From NCBI RefSeq assembly GCF_003589595.1, contig NW_020654422.1, positions 19,008,243 to 19,072,242 of the forward strand: 64,000 nt of DNA, written 5' to 3'. Origin of the DNA: Hyposmocoma kahamanoa. Its lineage: Eukaryota; Arthropoda; Insecta; Lepidoptera; Cosmopterigidae. Positions within the stretch are counted from its first letter, which is position 1; each line of letters starts with the position of its first letter. Under the pieces are notes generated by a model, which saw only the letters and a program-made list of their open reading frames with translations, searched no databases and was not told where the DNA came from. Below, in pieces: positions 10,845 to 22,800 of the stretch. The position numbers were made by a program, and so were the translations under genes.

Positions 10845-11116
10845 TACTTACTTCTCTAATGTTATTCTCCGTAATAACGTACGATCCGTGCCCGTGACCG
10901 ATTGTGCGGCAACGTTCGCACATTGTATATAAAGCATAACATAAAATAAAACACCGGGCGAACGTTTTAATTCTATAATTAATTCGATAATTAAAACGTT
11001 CGCCAGTGTTTTATTTTATATTATGCTTTATATACAATGTGCGAACGTTTCCGCTCAATCGGTCACGGGCACGGATCGTACGTTATTACGGAGAATAACA
11101 TTAGAGAAGTAAGTAA
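10845..11116. repeat. 272-bp near-perfect palindrome (foldback element)
   Basis: Two arms of about 130 bp meet near 10980. The left arm begins TTACTTACTTCTCTAATGTT and the right arm ends with its exact complement AACATTAGAGAAGTAAGTAA. Differences are few (for example TGTGCGGCAACG against CGTTTCCGCTCA). There is no coding frame of note. A related fragment (AAAACACCGAGTGAACGCTT) occurs near 47488. It could be a foldback MITE or two TIRs left after internal deletion. Confidence 0.8.
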
Positions 11117-11340
11117 ATCGCCCGTTTAATTTAGGATAGCCCAAGACTTTTATGTAAAGTCTGAAATCTAAGCTTAATAAAATTTAATTACCTACTTATT
11201 TTACTCGTCGCAGAGGCGGGCGCGGAAGCGTTCCGGGCGCGGGAATTTTTGTAATGTGCGAGTTCATATGACCCCTGCTACACTGAAACGCGCGGCCGAC
11301 GCGCGGCTAAAAAAAAATAAAAAAGAACGCCGAAGCTTTT

Positions 11341-11567
11341 CTTTTTATAACGTCAAGTGACGGGACGAGCAAGTCGTGTGCCTCGTGATAAGCTTCACGC
11401 CTGTACATAACGTTCGCAGTGTCACTTAGAGCTTCAAATCGAAAAGGTCCCATGTGCCTGTGATTTCACCAGCACCCTTACTCTTCAAAACCGGAACGTA
11501 GTAATGTTCACATTACTGCTTCTTCCCTGGACGAACTCTTTCACAAGGAGCTCTACTGCTACTAAAC
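11341..11567 (+). repeat. Dispersed Lepidoptera-type repeat, family 'AAGTGACGGGACGA' (copy A)
   Basis: The copy runs from TTTTTATAACGTCAAGTGAC to TTCACAAGGAGCTCTACTGC. The same family recurs at 19468-20160 (split by a LINE), 40719-40892, 40914-40990 (partial), 43655-43928 (-), 47667-47802 (-), 50365-50600 (-), 53228-53485 and as a fragment at 38793-38835. Shared words include ACGCCTGTCCATAACAGT, CCCATGTGCCTGTGATTTCA and AACTCTTTCACAAGGAGCTC. It has no coding frame and no pol III boxes that I can see, so the class (SINE or MITE/Helitron-derived) is open. Confidence 0.75.
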
Positions 11568-11569
11568 GA

Positions 11570-12160
11570 ACATAGACTTCATCATCACGTGAACATAGAG
11601 TCTATACCTACAGCTTCTAGACAATACTAATCTATTGCGTAGACTTCAAAGAATTAAACTTTTTGAGTTGGTGTAGTTAAGTTATAGTGAATAAAATAAA
11701 TATTAGTGTCAGTGTTAACTAGACTATGAACACATAAACAAAGTGTCTTCCCCTTAAATAATATAAGAAGATATTTTGTCGATGGACAATTGCTATATGT
11801 TACTATTATTTAAGGAAATTATGTTAAATTAAAATTGCCTAATAGTCTTATAAAATGGCTAGATTGTAATTAGTTACAAGGTTTTGATTTGCTTTATAAA
11901 AAATAAATGAAAAAAAATATTTTACTCGTCCATTAGTTGGTTAAGTCTCAGTCTAACCAATATCAGCTAGGTTAAGTTAATTAATACATAATTGATAGGC
12001 ATGCATGCAAATAAAAATCTATATAATCATAAGAATGATGCAACACCACATGGCACAGACTTTTCACTTGGAGAATTTTAGGTTCATAAAAGTACCTACC
12101 TACCTACCTACCCATATACCTACGTTATTACAGCGAGAAGAAATATATTTTATCAATGTT
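11570..12160. other. Non-genic stretch
   Basis: AT-rich sequence with a short (CTAC)n microsatellite at about 12095-12112. No gene or element was recognised between the copy A repeat and the tRNA-like repeat. Confidence 0.4.
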
Positions 12161-12162
12161 CT

Positions 12163-12506
12163 TTATTATTATTAATACAAATATCGAACATTTAGAAAAA
12201 CATCCTTCCATCCGAATTCGATCCAACGTCTTCCAGCAAACAGAGCCAGACGCTGAGCCAACTAAGCCACGGAACGATATAGCGGACCTTACGAATTTTT
12301 GTATTTGTGTTTGTTGCAGATCTTTGGTTTTTAAGTATTTTTTGCCGTAGCGCCATCTGTGAGAAATCAATTTCTTCACTCAGGTACATTTACGGCTATC
12401 GGCATCGGCAGCTGACTACAGATGTCGCTTTAATTTTTAAGTTTTTGAATGTCACGATGACCACCACGATATACAATTATGCTTGTGAAATTACTCCACT
12501 AGTTAT
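12163..12506 (-). repeat. tRNA-like repeat family, one unit (copy J1)
   Basis: Read on the minus strand, the unit starts ACTAGTGGAGTAATTTCAC, passes GCGACATCTGTAGTC and GATGGCGCTACGGC, then a tRNA-like segment with an A-box-like GTGGCTTAGTTGGCTCAGCG and a degraded B box (GGATCGAATTCGGAT), and ends TTTGTATTAATAATAATAA. It belongs with 51333-51720 (-), 51721-52001 (+), 59872-60250 (+) and a partial copy at 14490-14660. The tRNA-like part lies in the 3' half, unlike an ordinary tRNA-headed SINE. Confidence 0.65.
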
Positions 12507-12509
12507 CCT

Positions 12510-13880
12510 TTATTTTTAAATTTACCCGGGCAAACCAAGTTTTACCGAATTTACCAATGGATATACGTAACATATTTATGCAATACATCCGGTAATGTAC
12601 TGAACATGCACGACACGTGCCGTTCACGCCAAGCGCGCATCTCTATTTTTTATTTGGTCTAATATGTAAATCAGTAGATAAATTTTATTAGACATTATTG
12701 ATAACAATATGTATCTATAGATGTACCTAGTTGCCTAGTAATTATTACCCTGCCATTAGCGACAATCGTCCGAAAATATTTTTATATGATTGTACTTGTA
12801 ATAAAGACTTAATACAATGGTGCATAAACAACAAACTCACTGTTCGATACAGTTGACGGCACGTAAGATTAACTTTTCGTTGTGTTGTGTGTTAGTGGTT
12901 TATAGGAACCCATTGAAAAATGAACTATTTGATATAGGTAACTACTTCGATAGTATAGGTACTTAGGTAGTAGTAGGTAAATTATCTACTTTAAGAAATT
13001 ACTACTTAGATTACGTAGTTTAAATAAGCAAAACTCAAAATCACATTTAACAAGTATTTAAGTAAATTATCTACACTTGAAATCGTCGTGTTTTTCGACT
13101 CTACCTATTCCCCTGAGAAAAGGAACTAAAGTCAAAGAATCATTCACTTGAAAATTTCACATATAAGCTATTGCTCGTTGACTACGCTGACTTCCCTGAG
13201 AAGAACGAGGAAGAAAGTCTAGGGATTGCTCTTTTCAAATAAACTTAAATGCTATGGAATACACATTTGTGTGGAATCTGGAGCCAGGTCGTCTTTCCAT
13301 ACATCTTTATTTAACACGTAGTCTTCAATTTTGTAATAAGACTTTTCAATCAAAATATTTTTAATGTCATTTTTAAACTTAGGAAATGATAATCTTAATA
13401 TATGCTCCGCAATCTTATTGTAAAAACATATACAATTTCCCCATAAAAGAGTCGTTTACCTTGGTTAAACGAAATCTTCGTGCCATGAGTCTGGACTTTG
13501 CTCTAAGGTTAATATTACGGATATCTTCTTTCTTATTGACCTATCTACTAGAAACTCGTACATAACTTACAGTTTACAGTTTTACGTTTTTAAGTATTCA
13601 CATTAAAAAAATTTCAACTGACAAAACAGTAATTTAAATCACCTCGGGTTCTTGCACTGAGACGATAAGATAAGTTAAAGTAGCTACGTGTTGTGGCAGT
13701 CGATAACTCATTGGATGGAATTGACTGTCAGTACGATAATGCTCTCTGTTTACTAGGTGATTTATATTAAAATATTGGTTTCCTATATCTAGTTGAAATG
13801 AGTTTATGAAGTGCTTCAATTTATAGTGCATCGGTGCATTCTGTTAAAGCAATCATAGTTGAAGATGAAGGAGAAACGCA
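12510..13880. other. Non-genic stretch upstream of the MFS gene
   Basis: AT-rich DNA with no coding signature. It includes copy 2 of the CCCTGAGAAGAA repeat at about 13188-13240. The MFS promoter must lie here or in the 5' UTR just upstream of 13881, but no TATA box or initiator stands out. Confidence 0.4.
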
Positions 13881-16800
13881 ATGGATGTTGAGACCAGATT
13901 TAGAGGCGCGTCATGGCGCTGGCCTCTTTTGCTTTCTGTTGTCTTGTTGAATGTATGTATAACTTATCTACTAATAACGTTTTAAAGTATTAAATTACAG
14001 ATCGCAAATTTCGATTACTGTACAAGTATAAAAGCCTATGTAATTAATTGGTAGAGTCGACGGGTAAAGTACGCCCGATGTATCTACAAAGTGGCGTAAA
14101 GCTAACCTATCACCAAAACAAATGTATTGTCTATCTATAGATGTTTATCTAACTATCATGAAATGTTAAAGATAGGTAGGAAATTCTGCGTACCTAATGC
14201 TACTACACCTTGTGATTTATGTGAACGATCTATAATTAACTGTTTACTTGGTATATCACACGTTTTTATCACTTATACGATAAGTGAGGATCTTTTCCTT
14301 TTGCGTCACAAATGCAATATTCCATGATGAATAAAATCTATGCCTAGGTACATCTGGAGCTCTACTGGAAGACAAGCATTCGATTCGTCTGTACTCGTAC
14401 TAGCGTCTGTAGCTTCAACGTGGTTACAGCTGTTACCAACTATATAGATCGATCTTATGAATTTCTCTATAAATACTTGTCACAGATCTTTGTATTGCGT
14501 TTTTATGTTTTTTTTTGCCGTAGCGCCACCTGTGAGAATCTTATGAAAGTTTCTTCACAGGCAGGTACCTTTAGAGCTACCACAAACTGACAAGAGATGT
14601 CGCTATATTAAGTGCAATATATTATTTTATTGAATGTGTTTAAAGACATCACGATATTCAATAAAATAAAATAATGTAATGTACGCCCCAAAATAATTTG
14701 TGATCACAGCCAGGTTAAATGCAAATAGTAAAAGGTATGATTGCCTGGTGACGATTCAGAGTTTGAAAAACTTCAGAGACTGCCAAAATCGTTCAACAAG
14801 GCAGAAGATAGGCGTCAAATGTTTATAATCTTTATTTGATGAGTGATAGGAAACCGACTTTTGTAGAGAGAGTATATCAATTACACAATACCACGTCTCC
14901 TTCATATGTAACGGTAAGGATCGTTTACTACACATTCTGTTGAGCTTGTAAGTTGAAATTGAGCATTTATAAATGATTTGAATCACATAAGCAAAGTTAT
15001 GGTTAAAAACAAATGCAATTGACTCGCACGAGTGTGTTGTGTTACATTGTTTTATTTTCGACACACTTGGGACCAGTTAAATGTTCTTGTGGATAATGAA
15101 TTTGATTTATTGTTATGTTTTGATGATGCTAATTTATTAAAGTTAAACAGAATGTAGATTGAAAATTGAAATGTAAAAAAATGTTAAATAAAAAATTTAT
15201 AACAGTACAACATTTTAACATCATCATCATCATCATTCAGCCGTACGACGCCCACTGCTGGGCATAGGCCTCTCCCAACGATCTCCACGACGATCGGTCC
15301 TGCGCTGCCCGCATCCATCGGCTTCCCGCGACCTCTACCAGATCGTCGGTCCACCTGGTGGGGGGCCTACCCACTGAGCGTCGTCCGGTGCGCGGTTGCC
15401 ATTAAAGAACCTTTCCGCCCCAACGGCCATCGGTTCTCGCAAGCTATGCGCTCCGCCCACTGCCACTTCAGTTGAGCAATTCTTCGAGCTATGTCGGTTA
15501 CCTTAGTTCTCCTACGGATTTCTTCATTTCTGATTCTATCACGTAGGGAAATACCGAGCATCGCTCTCTCTATTGCCCGCTGAGTGACCTCGAACCTTCT
15601 TGTGAGGCCCATAGTGAGGGACCACGTTTCTGATCCATATGTGATCACTGGCAACACACACTGGTCAAAGACTTTCGTCTTGAGATATTGAGGTAGATTG
15701 GACGCAAAGATTTTTTGTAGTTTCCCGAACGCTGCCCATCCGAGCTGGATTCGACGAGAGATCTCTTTCTCAAAGTTGGACTTACCTAACTGGACTGTCT
15801 GTCCCAGGTACACGTAATGGTCAACAACTTCGCGTGTAATGCTCCCAATTTTAACTGGAGCGGGTACTACATGGACATTCGACATGATCTTCGTCTTGTC
15901 CATGTTCATCTTAAGACCCACTCTATGGGAAACACTACTGAGGTCTCCCAAGGTCTCAGCCATAAGAACTATATCATTGGCAAACCGAAGGTGTGTTAGG
16001 TACTCGCCATTGATGTCGATGCCAAGTCTTTTCCAGTCCAGAAACTTGAAAATATCCTCCAACGCAGCAGTGAACATTTTCGGAGATATCACATCTCCTT
16101 GTCTCACACCTCGTTGCAGTTGGATAGGATTAGAGCTCTGATCCTGTAATCGGACTGACATAGTGGCGTTTTTGTATAAGTACCTTAACACCTCTATATA
16201 CCTATAGTCTATTTGGCACCTTTGGAGAGACTGCAGCACCGCCCAGGTCTCGATCGAATCAAAGGCCTTCTCATAGTCCACAAACGCTAAGCAAAGTGGC
16301 CGGTTTTACTCCTCGGTCTTCTGTGTAACTTGCCGCGACGTATGGATGTGGTCTATGGTACTAAAACCCTTTCGGAAACCGGCTTGTTCGGGAGGTTAGA
16401 AGTCGTCAAACCTGCGAGCGAGACGATTCGCGATAACTCTCGAAAACAACTTATAGATATGGCTCAGAAGCGAGATTGGCCGATAGTTTTTCAAGAGTGT
16501 TTTATCACCCTTTTTGAAGAACAGAACCATCTCGCCTCTGCCCCATGCCTTCGGCGTTTGACCTTCGACGATGACAAAATTGAAAAGCTTCTGGAGGACT
16601 TTATGTATCGGCTTGCCGCCCGCTCTCAGAAGTTCTGTAGTGATTCCATCATCGCCCGCCGCTTTGTTGTTCTTGAGTTGTTTGAGAGCCACACTAATCT
16701 CATACAGGCTGACGTCCGGGATATCTTCGGTATAATGTTTGGTAAGCTTGACTTTGGGGTCTTTAACTTCGCTTTCAACAGTTGCTTTCGTAAAGTATAA

Positions 16801-19800
16801 CTGTCGATAGAAACTCTCTATCTCCCTCAGGATTTCAGGCTTAGATGAAATGATGCTACCGTCATCAGTCTTTAGCTTCGTCAGTTGGCTTTGCCCAATA
16901 GACAGATCTCTCGCGAAAACTTTGGAGCCTTTGTTCCGCTCAATGGCCTCTTTAACGCGTTCTGTATTAAATTGGCTAGTCAAAGACTTCGATATCTGCC
17001 TATTTAGCCGCCTGTAGTGACTTGCATCCTCTGAGTTCTGTAGCCTCATTTCATTTCTATGTTCCATGAGTTGAAGTGTTTTGTCGGAGAGTTTCTTTAT
17101 TCTGGTACGGTGGGTTTTGAAAAACTTGGACCCAACCGTACGGACAGTATCCACCACCATGTTGTTTAGATCGTCCACATCTATGCAGTTTTCGAGGGCT
17201 TCGAAGCGGTTTTGAAGTTCGAGCTGAAAGCTCTCGGGGTTTTGGAGTTGTGCAGGTATTGGTCGGAGCGTAGACTCTATCAGTCGAGTTCTTTCCAGCC
17301 GGATATTGATATTCAATGTGCCTCGTACCAACCGGTGATCACTTCCTGTTCTAACGGTGTTGATCACAGAGACATCATTGAATATATGCTTTTTCGTCGA
17401 CATGATAAAGTCAATCTCATTTTTTACTTTACCGTCCGGACTCATCCAGGTCCACTTTCGAGTTGGAGATTTCCTGAAAAAGGTGTTCATCATATAGAGG
17501 TTCTCCTTTTCCATGAAATCAACCAACATCCGGCCTCTGGCGTTCCGTTGTCCAACTCCAAATTGCCCCACTCTCAGCTCATCACCGCAACGCTTTCCCA
17601 ACTTTGCATTGAAGTCCCCCATCACAACCTTGTAGTGGGTTTTGTAGCTATGCATGGCTTTTGAGATCTCCTCATACATAGCCTCCACTTCGTCGTCTGG
17701 GTGTGTCGAGGTCGGAGCATAAACCTGAAGGACATTCAACGAATATCGTTTTGATATTCTGAGTATCAGGTATGCCACCCTGGTCGACACACTTCTGGAA
17801 ATCACTTTGTTAACAAGGGACTTGTGGACAATAAACCCGACACCGCCAAGGGACTGTTGGTCGCCCTCCCGGTAGTACAGTAAGTTGCCGGAATTAAGGA
17901 TTATCGAGTCCTCCACCTCTCTTCGGACTTCAGATAGCCCAATGATATCCCAGCGTAACTTACTAATAGCTTCTTCCAATTCTGTGAGCTTTGCGTCGGT
18001 CCTCAATGTGCGCGTGTTGTAGGTTGCCAGGTCCAGTCGTCGTCGTTGATGGTAGCCGGGTCTCCCCCGGGGATTCTTCGCACCCCATGCCCTGTTTCCA
18101 AAGCCGCTACCGTGACTAGGAAGAGCAGGACTGCCGGGGACTAGGGGCCAATTCTTTGGTGTGTGTACCGTGGGGGGGTTGTGCCATAATCGCCACGCTT
18201 GGCTGGCGGGTTGGCGATCGCAGTTCTGGCCAAGATGGGTAGAAGACGCTGCTGCCCGTCTTCTTCTGACAATTTTCCTTAGTCGCCTTTTACGACACCC
18301 ACAGGATGAGAGGGGGTGGTGCTATTTTAACATGGTACTAAAAATAAACTATACTACTAGACTAATTTGCATTTAAACTAAGGGTTACTTCTTAAACCCA
18401 TGTTTATATGTCCCTATAGTTAAAACAAACCTCTTTCCAAAATGATTTTTTTGCATTAATATACAAAACTGCATTAGCAGTTCCATTCAATTGCATGATA
18501 CACACAAACTGCTTCAATAGCCTCGCGGTTAGCATTGTGAACGATATGGTACTGCTGGGCCCGAGCGCGAGGTCTATTGGGATGATGTTGGTAGTCTGTG
18601 AGGCCTACGCCGCATCGCAGGGACTGATATACAATGTTAAAAAATGTGAGTTCATGGTCTTCAAGGCCCCTGGTAAGTGTCCAGAGACCTTTCCATCGAT
18701 TACACTAAATGGCATGACTGTAAAACAGATGTCTCGATTTAAGTACCTCGTACATATTCTTGCCGACGACCTTAAAGATAATGACGATGTGGAGAGGGAG
18801 CGCAGGGCGTTGGCGATACGCGGATATATGCTCGCTCGCAGGTTTGTCCGCTGTGCGGATCAATTCAAAATAACGCTCGCTCTTCAAAACGTATTGTCAG
18901 GGTCTGTATACTGGCGGCTTGTGGTTTAGGTGTTCCCAAAGGTCGCTAAATTTCCTGCGTGTCCATTATAATAACGTCTTCAGGATGATGTTGAGACTAC
19001 CCCGGTGCTGCAGCGCCTCCGGTATGTTTGCTTTGGCCAATACGAATTGCTTTCATGCCGTCTTAGAATTACATCTTTGTGCCAACTTTTATTGAGATCG
19101 GTTAACGGAAAGGGGGTGAAATTCAATAAACCGGATTCATCCCCCAATTTGCCACTATTAGACGAGGCATATTTTTTTCAAATTTGAATGGTACCATTAC
19201 TAGGAAAGGGGTACATACATAACCTACCCCTTTCATAGAAAAAGGAATCCTTGAAATCCATTCACACATGTCAGAGTAATCGCCTAACATACATAAAAAT
19301 ACTTACAGTCGAATTGAGAACCTTAGCCTTTTTTAATTCGGTTAAAAATGATTTAGAAATCTCATTTTCAGTAAAGTATATGAAATTCGAAGTACGTATA
19401 AGGTTATAATAAACCTTTTATAACCTGATATGCTAGATTTGGCGAAAATTTTACGAACTAATATTTTTTAAGATATCCAAGTGACGGGTCTAAGAAGTCG
19501 TGCGCCTAATGTAAGCGATACGCCTATCCATAACAGTTGCAGCGATACTCAGAGCTTTAAATCGCAAAGTACTGAGGGCCACTGCCACTGCGCCAGTTAC
19601 CCTGAGACATTTATTTATTTATTTAATAGTTTATTGTACAGGAAAAATACAACAAGTCACAAAGAATACAAGCGAAATTAAAAACAAAAGGTTCTGCTTA
19701 TTTCTAATAGAAATTTCTTCCTGCAGATCTAAATACAGGACACTATAACTAAAAGAAGGGGCATATGTGCACAACAAAACAAGGAAAAAAATAATATAAA

Positions 19801-22800
19801 AATAATATAATAATATTAAATTGTTATAAGTTATATAAATACTTAGATAAATACATATTTTATAATATAATACCTAAGATATGGATGGAATAGTAGATAA
19901 ATAATGCTCTTTAGCTCTCACTTTAAAAATAGCTAACGATTTACTTTCGCGAACAGTAATAGGAAGTGCATTCCAAAGTCTGACCGCATGAACAGTGAAG
20001 GAGTGAGAATAGAAACCGGAATTGAAGCATAGAAAAGTAATATATTATATAAGCAATATAAGTAAGTGGAAATTACAAAGACATGTTGAACATGTAATTT
20101 CACTAGCACCCTTACACTTCAACCGGCACGCAGTACCTACGTAACGCCGCCAGAAAATACATACATATAAACATTCTCCTAAAACACAAAATGAATCAAT
20201 GCTTATAACGCCACTACATCAGAGTCGAGTTTCAATGACCCTTTGAAATAGACAATTTTAACAAATAATGGTTGTAATATTTCCAGATTTGCCTCCCAAG
20301 CCTCGTGCTGTCATATGGTGTGCTGTTAGTGCATGCTGCTGACTACGATGTTCCATTGTGGCTGGCTTTTTCAACGCCGGCCGTTTTTATTCTCACCTAC
20401 GGCCTTTCACGTAAGGTTTACAATTTATTACTGTCTATTTCGAAGAGATCCGTGTCCAATAGGAGCACGGGTGGAACGTATAAGTGTTGATAATGTTGCT
20501 ATCTAAAACTGAGAAGTTTCTGAAATAATAAAAATTAATTTCGTAAGAACCGTTTACAACATCATTTAACGGGTTTTTTTTTACTCATGGTCAATTATGC
20601 TGCCATTTATATCTTCCGACATGTCGGCTTCATCAAAAAGTGATTTACACTAAGTTACACCCGAAACCTTATTAAATAATTTTATGATAATTTCGAAAAC
20701 TCGCAATCCCCTTTCTAAGGCTACTACCAGAGGGACTGCCGCACGAAGGCAATATATACCACTTCATGCAGTCGAAACAGTTATCATTGAGTGCCTAGTC
20801 CAGGAACTCAGTGTATTTTGTTGATGTCGAAATGGAAGCACAGATGTTAGTTGTAACTTTTCACTGTATACAGAACATTTACGATTCCAAATTCTGATTT
20901 TACTTGTTATTAAGGAAATAAACATATCGTCGGGGATAGTGCAAATCCGCGTATGTAGCATTGGGAAAAGGCGCGTAACAGCACTAAACCAAATTTTACA
21001 GGACTAGGTTTTGACGTTATTACTTTGTTATTTCAATGCAAGCATTAATTTATGTTGTCTACGTACTGATAACAATAGATTCCAATAAATCACGCCAATT
21101 TGGTTGCCACAACATTTACGGAGGATTTGATTTGGCCACAAATATTTCCGAAATGGAAACTAATAATCCAATGCTAGTTACGCGTAATTGCACTATTCTC
21201 GACGGTATGCTATTGTTCCGACAAGGGTATTACGTATCAGAGCGTAATTCGCGTAGTTAGAGACATTCGTACCACATTAAGGCCGAGAGATTTACAAAAC
21301 GAACCTTGAATTTTTCGTATTTACAAAACTAAGTTTGCTTACCAAGAAATTACGTAGTAAACATTTTTTGCCTAAGTTTATACTTAGGCAAAGTTAGTTT
21401 TGTATATACCGTAATAATATTGCAAGAAGTCATTATTTGAATTTGAATTACCCCGACGATATCGTTATAGAAGTCCTCTACTTTATTTTGTCAACGAGCT
21501 CACGTCCGTAATCCCCGACGTTTGCAGTTGAATTTTCTTTGTTATTTAACATTAACCGTAGACATGCAGTCCATCTGTTAGCAGCCAAGACCTTCTCCCG
21601 TGTCCAGCAACACGATAGTGGGTTGATGAGATAATGTTTTGAAAATGTGAAAAAATAATTTCAGAATGTTGGTGTCGTGACGCAACTGACACATGGGGAG
21701 GACCGACCGGCTATCGGGTGATGGCAACACTGGGTCTCATATTGGTCGTATCTAATCTACTAATCTGTGCATTCATCCCTATCAATTGGCACCCGTTGGT
21801 GTACGGTGTTTTTGGAGGTTTGTAATAATAATAGTGGCATATAAATGTTCATAGTTTTATACCCAAAAATAATCTCAACGCTTTTGTGTCCACTTCACAC
21901 CCTTTTCGTTTTAAAAAAATCCCAAATTGTAATACAGGTACATCGTTAGGGCTTTTACACAAAAACACGTGTCGTATCGTGGAAATTTACGACGAGCAAC
22001 GTAAGAATTCACGACACGATATCGCAACGTGTCACGACGCAAGGTACGACGTTGTATCGTAGAAACTGACAATGCGGTCAGCCAGTGCCGCATTCATTTG
22101 TTGTTCAACATTAAAAGATGACAGACGACATTGAGGTCGATTATTTAATAATCCTAGTCGAGGAGCGTCTTGTACTATGGGACAAAACATCAGAAGAATA
22201 CAAAGTCATCTTTGAATATTGAATAACAAATGAATGCGGCACTGGGGAGTGCACCGTGAGTTTCTACGATACGACGACGTGCCGTGCGTCGTGTCACGTC
22301 GAGGTGTCGTCAATTTTTACGTTGCTCGTCGTAGATTTCCACGATACGACATCGCATCGTGAAACGATGCCGCGTCGTTGAACGACGCGTATCGTGTTTA
22401 TGTGTAAGTGCCCATAAGTATGCCCAGGCGTTATTCCGTAAATAGAAGAGAAATCAAAACGCTCTAACTATATAATAATAACTCATATCGAAAGTACGTT
22501 ACCTAACGAGTAAATCGATATCAATAACTTTTTAAAAATGAAACTAGAAAATTTTAACGTTAAACGATCCCATACATTTAATATGACATTCGTACGGAGG
22601 CTTTAGTTGACATACTTTAAGAAGTAACAATAAGTTTACAAATAACAAAACAGCTATAAAAAAAGTAATAAAACTATCTTTTAATTGAATAAAAATATAA
22701 TGGCATAGTCAATTATTTGGTCGTGTGAGTTCTCCATATAAATGAATAAAATTACATTATACCTACTGGTATAAGTTATCGAGTTCTTAGGTTTCCGCGA

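Noticed and set aside
16306..16393. A frameshift in the RTE element between its two long frames
   Set aside because: Translation shows the same frame throughout; the break is due to two TAA codons, not a shift.
16330..17664. Long plus-strand frames across the RTE element
   Set aside because: They are antisense shadows of the endonuclease/RT reading frame, with no domain of their own.
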